Below are positions 1 through 3,960 of a stretch of 5,393 bases of DNA, in pieces. A model generated the notes under the pieces. The model ran no database searches. It was not told the DNA's origin and worked only from the letters and a program-made list of their open reading frames with translations. Source of the stretch: Mycobacterium sp. Lineage in GTDB: Bacteria > Actinomycetota > Actinomycetes > Mycobacteriales > Mycobacteriaceae. The stretch's first letter is position 1; each line of letters begins with the position of its first letter. The stretch spans positions 1,759-7,151 of the forward strand of contig JAHFVB010000262.1 in assembly GCA_023264755.1 (NCBI GenBank), written 5' to 3'. The position numbers and the translations under genes were made by a program.

Positions 1-96
1 GCGGGCCGCACCGTGGACCTGCTCCCGCAGCTCGACGTTCCCGTCGGCTTCCCGGGTCGCTTCGCTCCTGCCCTCCGGAGCGGCCTTCACACTCAT
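1..96 (-). CDS. 5' end of a divergently transcribed gene, product unknown (partial)
   Basis: On the minus strand an ATG at 96-94 opens a frame that runs without a stop to the left edge of the window (32 codons, beginning MSVKAAPEGRSEATREADG). About 27 of the 32 third codon positions are G or C, as expected for coding DNA here. The start is supported mainly by a TANNNT -10 motif exactly 6 nt upstream, which predicts a leaderless mRNA beginning at the ATG; there is no Shine-Dalgarno sequence. The fragment is hydrophilic and charged, with no signal peptide or recognisable domain. From memory, M. tuberculosis has a divergent cyclase-like gene (Rv2435c) in this position; that is context only, and the fragment is too short to assign. 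The complementary plus frame is also open over 1-96, ending with TAG at 97-99, so the 3' end of a plus-strand gene remains an alternative. Confidence 0.5.
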   Translation of the reverse strand, partial: MSVKAAPEGRSEATREADGNVELREQVHGAAR

Positions 97-102
97 TAGT
101 CC

Positions 103-108
103 AGCTTA
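103..108 (-). promoter_or_regulatory. Putative -10 element (TAAGCT) of a leaderless promoter for the divergent gene
   Basis: Read on the minus strand, TAAGCT fits the mycobacterial -10 consensus TANNNT. It is followed by exactly six bases (GGACTA) and then the ATG at 96. That places +1 on the A of the start codon, the standard arrangement of leaderless mycobacterial transcripts. No convincing -35 hexamer is visible, which is common in this group. The assignment rests on motif and spacing only. Confidence 0.45.
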
Positions 109-150
109 ACGACGTAACTCGGCCGCCGCCCGGTCGGGGTTAATGTAACT
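106..150. repeat. Imperfect direct repeats TTAA-n-GTAACT in the divergent promoter region
   Basis: Two related AT-rich elements stand out in otherwise GC-rich DNA: TTAACGACGTAACT at 106-119 and TTAATGTAACT at 140-150. Both contain TTAA followed by GTAACT, with four bases between in the first and one in the second. Each overlaps one of the two proposed -10 elements. They could be half-sites for a regulator acting on both promoters, or simply the AT-rich cores of those promoters. The differing spacers weaken the operator reading. Confidence 0.25.
141..146 (+). promoter_or_regulatory. Putative -10 element (TAATGT) of a leaderless promoter for the ribokinase gene
   Basis: TAATGT fits TANNNT and lies exactly six bases (AACTGG... 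region 147-152) before the ATG at 153, so the predicted +1 is the A of the start codon. There is no Shine-Dalgarno sequence upstream of that ATG, consistent with leaderless translation. The -35 region would fall near 118-123 and has no clear consensus. It would lie close to the corresponding region of the divergent promoter, so the two promoters may share or compete for bound factors. Confidence 0.5.
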
Positions 151-152
151 GG

Positions 153-1043
153 ATGACGAGGGTGCAGAACCGGGTGTGCGTGGTCGGCAGCGTCAACCTC
201 GACCACTCCTTCACGGTCGAGACACTGCCGCGGCCCGGTCAGACGGTCCTGGCGTCGGGGGTCGCGTCGGCGCCCGGCGGGAAGGGCGGCAATCAAGCCG
301 TCGCAGCCGCGCGATCCGGCGCCGCGGTGCAGTTGGTCGCCGCCCTGGGCGACGACTCCGCGGCCGTCCAACTGCGGTCGCATCTGCGCGAGCACGGCGT
401 CGGGCTCGACGGACTGACCGTCGTGCCAGGGCCCAGTGGCACCGCGGTGATCGTCGTGGACGCGGGCGCCGAGAACACCATCGTCGTCGCGCCGGGCGCC
501 AACGCCCACTTGAGCATGACCTCGGCGCACGTGCGAACCGTCGTCGCCGACGCCGACGTGGTGTTGATCCAGTTGGAGATTCCGCTCCAAACGGCGTTGG
601 CCGCGGCCCGGGTGGCCCGCGCCGCGGGCACCGTCGTCGTCGTCAATGCATCGCCGGCCCTTGGCGATGACGCCGACCTCGCCGCGCTGGCCGACTCCTG
701 CGACGTCGTCGTGGTCAACGAGGACGAAGCGCGGGACTGGCATTGGCCGGTGCCACATTTGGTGACCACCCGGGGCGCGCGCGGCGCCAGTTACCTCCAC
801 GATGGACGCAACGTCGACATCCCGGCTCCCGCCGTGGAACCCGTCGACACCACGGGTGCCGGCGACGTCTTCGCCGGTGTGCTGGCCGCCGAATGGCCTT
901 CCGGTGCCCAACGCGCGTTGCACCGGGCGTGCGCAGCGGGCGCGTTGGCCACCCTGATACCGGGTGCGGGCAACTGCGCCCCCACTGCCGAAGCGATCGA
1001 CGACGTGCTGGACCCCACCACGAGCGGGTTAGGAGCTCCATGA
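153..1043 (+). CDS. rbsK: Ribokinase (PfkB-family carbohydrate kinase)
   Basis: 296 residues. It is predicted to be a cytosolic enzyme that phosphorylates ribose, or a related pentose, at O5 using ATP. PfkB hallmarks are in order. The substrate-binding strand VVGSVNLDHS (10-19) has Asn15 and Asp17 matching E. coli RbsK Asn14/Asp16. Signature 1, GGKGGNQAVAAARSG, is at 42-56. LQLE with Glu142 matches E. coli Glu143, NEDE (189-192) is the NxxE metal/phosphate motif, and TTRGARGAS starts near 205. Signature 2, DTTGAGD (232-238), supplies the anion hole and catalytic base Asp238. The segment between NxxE and TTRG is about 20 residues shorter than in E. coli RbsK, so a surface helix appears lost; otherwise it looks complete and active. 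The start is set by the -10 motif 6 nt upstream and by the first strand beginning at residue 8. The stop overlaps the next start by 4 bp. Exact sugar specificity cannot be read; a nucleoside or other pentose kinase is possible. Confidence 0.9.
   Translation: MTRVQNRVCVVGSVNLDHSFTVETLPRPGQTVLASGVASAPGGKGGNQAVAAARSGAAVQLVAALGDDSAAVQLRSHLREHGVGLDGLTVVPGPSGTAVIVVDAGAENTIVVAPGANAHLSMTSAHVRTVVADADVVLIQLEIPLQTALAAARVARAAGTVVVVNASPALGDDADLAALADSCDVVVVNEDEARDWHWPVPHLVTTRGARGASYLHDGRNVDIPAPAVEPVDTTGAGDVFAGVLAAEWPSGAQRALHRACAAGALATLIPGAGNCAPTAEAIDDVLDPTTSGLGAP
1031..1035 (+). promoter_or_regulatory. Ribosome binding site AGGAG for the crotonase-like gene
   Basis: AGGAG lies inside the last codons of the ribokinase gene, four bases before the ATG at 1040. 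It fixes the start of the downstream gene at 1040 rather than at the in-frame upstream start at 743, which would place almost 100 codons inside the ribokinase gene. Confidence 0.75.
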
Positions 1044-1864
1044 CGACCGCCGAAGACCTCCCCCGGCCCCCGGAGGGCGACTGGTTGGGCACCCCGTACC
1101 TGCGCTTCACCCGCGAGGGCGCCTTCGGCGTGTGCACCCTGGACCGACCCGAGGCACGCAACGCGATGACCCCGGCGATGTACTTCGGCATCAGGTATGC
1201 CGTCCGGCACGTCGACGCCGACCCCGACCTGGCCGGTCTGTTGATCACGGGCACCGGCGACGTCTTCGCGCCCGGCGGCGACATGGGCGGCGGTGGCGCC
1301 GACAATTGGTTGACCTACGGGTCGGCGCTCGGCATGGACGTCACCCCGTTCGAGACGCTGCGCCAATCGGTCAAACCGGTGGTCTCGGCGGTCAACGGGT
1401 TGTGCCAGGGCGGCGGACTGCAGATCGCGATGTGCAGCGACCTGGCCGTCGTCAGTGAGCGCGCCACGTTCCGCGTCCCCGAGTTGTACCGGGGTATCGC
1501 CGATACCTACTACAGCCACATGCTGGCGCGGCTGATCGGACCGGTCCGCACCCGGGAGCTGATGTTCACCGGACGGACGCTGTCTGCCGAAGAGGCCAGG
1601 GACTGGGGCATGGTGGCGCGAGTCGTGGCGCATGACGAATTGAACGACGCGGCCCGCGAGGTACTGGCGCAGTGCTGCCGGACCGCGCCGCGCGCCAGGG
1701 CGGTGATCAAGTCCAGTCTCGACAACTACCTCGGGCTCTACGACCGGATCGGCATGCAGGCCAGCCTCGGCGAGCCCGAAGCCGTCGAGGGCTTCCTGGC
1801 GTTCAAGGAACGCCGCTCCCCCAGCTGGGTGCACCCCCAGTTGCGGATCGAGGGCCGGCTCTAA
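1040..1864 (+). CDS. Enoyl-CoA hydratase/isomerase-like protein (crotonase superfamily)
   Basis: 274 residues, the usual length for a single-domain crotonase, with no signal peptide. The superfamily acts on acyl-CoA thioesters held in a two-site oxyanion hole. The hole motifs are visible: GTGDVFAPGGD (71-81), then NGLCQGGGLQIAMCSDLAVV (119-138), followed by FRVPELYRG (144-152). GRTLSAEEARDWGMVARVV (178-196) is the typical helix-turn before the C-terminal helices. Against rat mitochondrial hydratase, Glu148 corresponds to catalytic Glu164, but the Glu144 position is Gln128. It may therefore be an isomerase, hydrolase, decarboxylase or other crotonase activity rather than a classical hydratase. 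The start at 1040 has a good AGGAG site and an ATGA overlap with the ribokinase stop, so the two genes are probably one translationally coupled transcript. The glycine run after the first motif (GGDMGGGG) may be a flexible active-site loop. The family assignment is secure; the substrate is unknown. Confidence 0.88.
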   Translation: MTTAEDLPRPPEGDWLGTPYLRFTREGAFGVCTLDRPEARNAMTPAMYFGIRYAVRHVDADPDLAGLLITGTGDVFAPGGDMGGGGADNWLTYGSALGMDVTPFETLRQSVKPVVSAVNGLCQGGGLQIAMCSDLAVVSERATFRVPELYRGIADTYYSHMLARLIGPVRTRELMFTGRTLSAEEARDWGMVARVVAHDELNDAAREVLAQCCRTAPRARAVIKSSLDNYLGLYDRIGMQASLGEPEAVEGFLAFKERRSPSWVHPQLRIEGRL

Positions 1865-2026
1865 CAGCAAACCATCAGCAAGCTCGCAGCTGAGCCGGGC
1901 CGATTGGCCCACCCTTGCTCCCATCGCAGGCGAGCAGCTACTCCCGACGTGGGAACGGTCGAATACCGGACGGCCAACAGCGCTTACCGCAAACGACGAA
2001 TCCGGGAGAAAACCGCCCTGCCGACG

Positions 2027-2032
2027 TATCGT
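2027..2032 (+). promoter_or_regulatory. Possible -10 element (TATCGT) for the AIM24 gene pair
   Basis: TATCGT fits TANNNT and would place +1 at the A at 2039, giving a leader of about 51 nt that starts with a G-rich stretch (2036-2048). No -35 consensus is visible at 17-18 bp spacing. TANNNT is a loose motif, so this is the best candidate in the gap rather than a firm call. Confidence 0.3.
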
Positions 2033-2076
2033 GTCGGGAGGTGGGGGGCCAGCTTGCCCGTCGCAGTCGGAGCACA

Positions 2077-2080
2077 GAGG
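2077..2080 (+). promoter_or_regulatory. Ribosome binding site GAGG choosing the start at 2090
   Basis: GAGG ends nine bases before the ATG at 2090, an acceptable Shine-Dalgarno spacing. With the alignment to the tandem paralogue, whose zinc ribbon also lies at the extreme N-terminus, it decides for this start over the longer frame beginning at 1904. Confidence 0.5.
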
Positions 2081-2089
2081 GCGGCGTCG

Positions 2090-2884
2090 ATGGAACGCAT
2101 TGAATGTCAGTGGTGTGGGGTCCAGAACGAGCCGGGACGCACCAGCTGCGGAGCCTGCGGAGCACCGCTCGACGTCAAGAACCTCGTCAGCGATTCCGGC
2201 TGGACCGAGGCGCCGCGCCTGCGCGACATGACGGAGTTCCGATTCTCCAACTCCACCTGCCAGATCGAGGGCGAGATCGTCCCGGTCGCCGAGCTGGCGC
2301 TGGCCGCGGGCGACGCGGTGTTCTTCGAGCACCACGTCATGCTGTGGAAGGAGCCGAACGTTCCGGTGTCCGCGCTCAACACCGGCGGCGGCCTCAAACG
2401 CATGCTCGGTGGCATGCCGCACATCGTGACCATCGCCCATGGGCCCGGCCGAATTGCGCTGTCGCGCGATGCAACTGGAGAAGTCGTGGTGCTGCCGCTT
2501 CACCCCTCGATGGAAATCGACGTACGCGAGCACGCCTTCCTCGCCGGCACTCACACCTTGACCTACTCGTTCGTCCGCCTGGGCTTCGCCAACGTGCTCC
2601 ACGGCGGCGGAGGAATGTACATGGATCGCTTCATCACCCAACAGTGGCCCGGGCTGCTGCTACTGCACGGGTACGGGAACGTCTTTCAGAAGACGCTGCA
2701 GCCCGGTGAGAAGATCCAGGTCGAGCCCGGCGGCTTTCTCTACAAGGACTCGTCGGTGACGATGAACTCGGTCAAGCTCAACGTCAAGACCGGGCTCATG
2801 GGCCGCAGCATGTATCTGGCCGAAATGACCGGACCCGGTCGCGTCGGGATCCAGTCCATGTACGTCCACCACGGATCGGACTAG
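2090..2884 (+). CDS. Zinc-ribbon AIM24 (DUF124/TIGR00266-type) family protein, first of a tandem pair
   Basis: 264 residues, no signal peptide. The N-terminus is a four-cysteine zinc ribbon, C6-x2-C9-x10-C20-x2-C23, directly followed by GAPLDV. After a linker containing SDSGW (34-38), the remainder is an AIM24-like all-beta domain with the repeated short strands and Gly turns of that family, including VPVAE, EHAFLAGT, MDRF, GLLLLHGYGNVF and a closing MTGPGRVGIQS. From family knowledge, bacterial AIM24 domains have a TRAP-like beta fold. Yeast Aim24 is mitochondrial and linked to inner-membrane organisation; the bacterial role is not established. The next gene, 7 bp downstream, encodes a paralogue with the same architecture, so the two are probably co-transcribed and their products may assemble together. 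Unlike its partner, this protein ends right after the AIM24 domain and has no hydrophobic tail. Family membership is from recalled motifs and architecture; the function is unknown. Confidence 0.82.
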   Translation: MERIECQWCGVQNEPGRTSCGACGAPLDVKNLVSDSGWTEAPRLRDMTEFRFSNSTCQIEGEIVPVAELALAAGDAVFFEHHVMLWKEPNVPVSALNTGGGLKRMLGGMPHIVTIAHGPGRIALSRDATGEVVVLPLHPSMEIDVREHAFLAGTHTLTYSFVRLGFANVLHGGGGMYMDRFITQQWPGLLLLHGYGNVFQKTLQPGEKIQVEPGGFLYKDSSVTMNSVKLNVKTGLMGRSMYLAEMTGPGRVGIQSMYVHHGSD

Positions 2885-2891
2885 GCCGGCC

Positions 2892-3905
2892 ATGTCGACA
2901 CCAGGGACCCCCGCCGCCTACACCTGCCCGTTCTGCCGAATGTCGAGCGAGGGTGCCGGTCAGACCTGCCAATACTGTGGCGCCCCGGTCGACGTCACCC
3001 TTCGCGTCACGGATTCCGGGTGGCTGGAGCAGCCGGCGATCCGCGACATGGCCCGCATTCGCTTCGGCCAGTCCACCTGCCAGCTCACCGGCAAGTACGT
3101 ACCGGTGGCGGAAATGTCGTTGCACGACGACGACTGGGTCTGGTTCTCCCACCACGCGCTACTGCACAACGATCTGAACGTCAGCCTGAACAACCTCCCC
3201 ATGAAGGGCGGCTGGAAGCGCATGCGCGCCGGGCTGCCGCTAGTGATGATGTGGGCGAAGGGCCCAGGAAACATCGCGTTCAGTGCCAGCGAGCCAGGCG
3301 AGACACTCGCGGTGCCGCTCGCGCCCGGCCAGGTCATCGACGTCGTCGAGCACTGCTTTCTGGTGGCGACCGGCAACGTCCAGTACGACTGGCAGAACGC
3401 CGGCGTGTGGTTCACCACGCGAAGCGGGGACGATACGGAGTGGCACTATCCGGTGGGCCAGACGATGGACCGCTTCACCGCGGTCGGCGGCAACGGACTA
3501 CTGCTCCTACACGCCCCGGGAAACACGTTCATCCGCGACCTGAGGGCTGACGAGCGCATCCTCATCCAGCCGAGCGCACTGGTCTGGAAGGACCAGGGCG
3601 TCGCCATGTTCCTGCATTTCGAATACCCCGGCGGGACTTACTGGTACAGCTCGGCGAGGTGGCAGGCGAAGACGACTTGGCTCGCATTGCAGGGCCCCGG
3701 CCGGGTGGCCGTCAAGTCGGTGTTCGAACGTCCCGAGCCCAGTGGCACGGTGTACCAGCATTCCGGCGCGACCGTGACCTCGTGGGGTTCGGGTGGCCAG
3801 CAGTCCGGATTCCTCGGACCATCGGTGGCTCGGGGCGCCCTGGGCGGATTGCTCGGTGGCGCACTCGGCTTCGTCATCGACTCGGTCTTGAACGACGACG
3901 ACTGA
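2892..3905 (+). CDS. Zinc-ribbon AIM24 family protein with C-terminal glycine-zipper tail, second of a tandem pair
   Basis: 337 residues. It has the same plan as its upstream neighbour: zinc ribbon C12-x2-C15-x10-C26-x2-C29 followed by GAPVDV, then TDSGW (40-44), RDM, QSTCQLTG, VPVAE, EHCFLVATGNV, MDRF, GLLLLHAPGNTF and LQGPGRVAVKS. These shared blocks mark an ancient tandem duplication, since identity between the blocks is modest. It differs in a tail of about 50 residues: a Gly/Ser/Gln-rich linker, then 315-333, in which Gly315/319/323 and Gly318/322/326 form two interleaved GxxxGxxxG zippers, ending in a short acidic tip (NDDD). Such a segment can pack in or on a membrane, so this subunit may anchor the pair. 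The start lies 7 bp after the upstream stop with no strong Shine-Dalgarno, which suggests translation by coupling or reinitiation. The 3' end is followed by a strong hairpin. Molecular function unknown. Confidence 0.82.
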   Translation: MSTPGTPAAYTCPFCRMSSEGAGQTCQYCGAPVDVTLRVTDSGWLEQPAIRDMARIRFGQSTCQLTGKYVPVAEMSLHDDDWVWFSHHALLHNDLNVSLNNLPMKGGWKRMRAGLPLVMMWAKGPGNIAFSASEPGETLAVPLAPGQVIDVVEHCFLVATGNVQYDWQNAGVWFTTRSGDDTEWHYPVGQTMDRFTAVGGNGLLLLHAPGNTFIRDLRADERILIQPSALVWKDQGVAMFLHFEYPGGTYWYSSARWQAKTTWLALQGPGRVAVKSVFERPEPSGTVYQHSGATVTSWGSGGQQSGFLGPSVARGALGGLLGGALGFVIDSVLNDDD

Positions 3906-3919
3906 GCCCCTGCGATTCG

Positions 3920-3956
3920 TGGAGTTTCGGCGGCGTCCATCGCCGCCGAAACTCCA
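3920..3956. terminator. Perfect 16-bp hairpin between convergent genes, probable bidirectional terminator
   Basis: Bases 3920-3935 (TGGAGTTTCGGCGGCG) pair perfectly with 3941-3956 around the five-base loop TCCAT. It starts 15 bp after the stop of the second AIM24 gene and ends 4 bp before the nadE stop codon on the other strand. Because the stem is symmetric it can fold in transcripts from either side. No U-tract follows in either direction, so it is not a classical E. coli-type terminator; tail-less hairpins are frequently proposed as terminators in mycobacteria. It could alternatively protect 3' ends from exonucleases. Confidence 0.7.
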
Positions 3957-3960
3957 GAAA

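Larger units (their letters stand above)
1865..2089. other. 225-bp intergenic region between the crotonase-like and first AIM24 genes
   Basis: No gene is supported here. The downstream AIM24 frame stays open back to an ATG at 1904, but those 62 extra residues are Arg-rich, resemble no domain, and precede the point where the zinc ribbon of the tandem paralogue also begins. A short inverted repeat, GGGCC-GATT-GGCCC (1897-1910), lies 32 bp after the crotonase stop and could be a weak terminator, but five base pairs is little support in DNA this GC-rich. A possible -10 and a ribosome binding site for the next gene are listed separately. The gap suggests that the AIM24 pair is transcribed independently of rbsK. 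Confidence 0.5.

Noticed and set aside
96..923. Minus-strand frame of 275 codons opposite the ribokinase gene
   Set aside because: It is antisense to a gene with full PfkB motifs, has low-complexity Gly/Arg/Asp/His composition, and would run into the promoter region.
743..1039. 99-residue N-terminal extension of the crotonase-like protein
   Set aside because: It would overlap the ribokinase gene out of frame. The ATG at 1040 has an AGGAG site and gives a normal crotonase length.
1897..1910. GGGCC-GATT-GGCCC inverted repeat as a terminator after the crotonase-like gene
   Set aside because: Only five base pairs with no U-tract; too likely by chance in this composition to list as a terminator.
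1904..2089. 62-residue N-terminal extension of the first AIM24 protein
   Set aside because: The extension is Arg-rich with no domain character. The paralogue starts just before its zinc ribbon, and a GAGG site precedes the ATG at 2090.
2041..2103. Possible 20-codon upstream ORF (GTG at 2041) overlapping the first AIM24 start
   Set aside because: The purine-rich stretch abuts the GTG with no workable spacing, the peptide has no regulatory character, and such frames arise easily in GC-rich leaders.
791..2641. Stop-free minus-strand frame of 616 codons crossing three plus-strand features
   Set aside because: It lies antisense to well-supported genes (the ribokinase 3' end, the crotonase-like gene and the first AIM24 gene). 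Its translation is rich in His, Arg, Gly and Val with no recognisable domain, as expected for the antisense frame of high-GC coding DNA.
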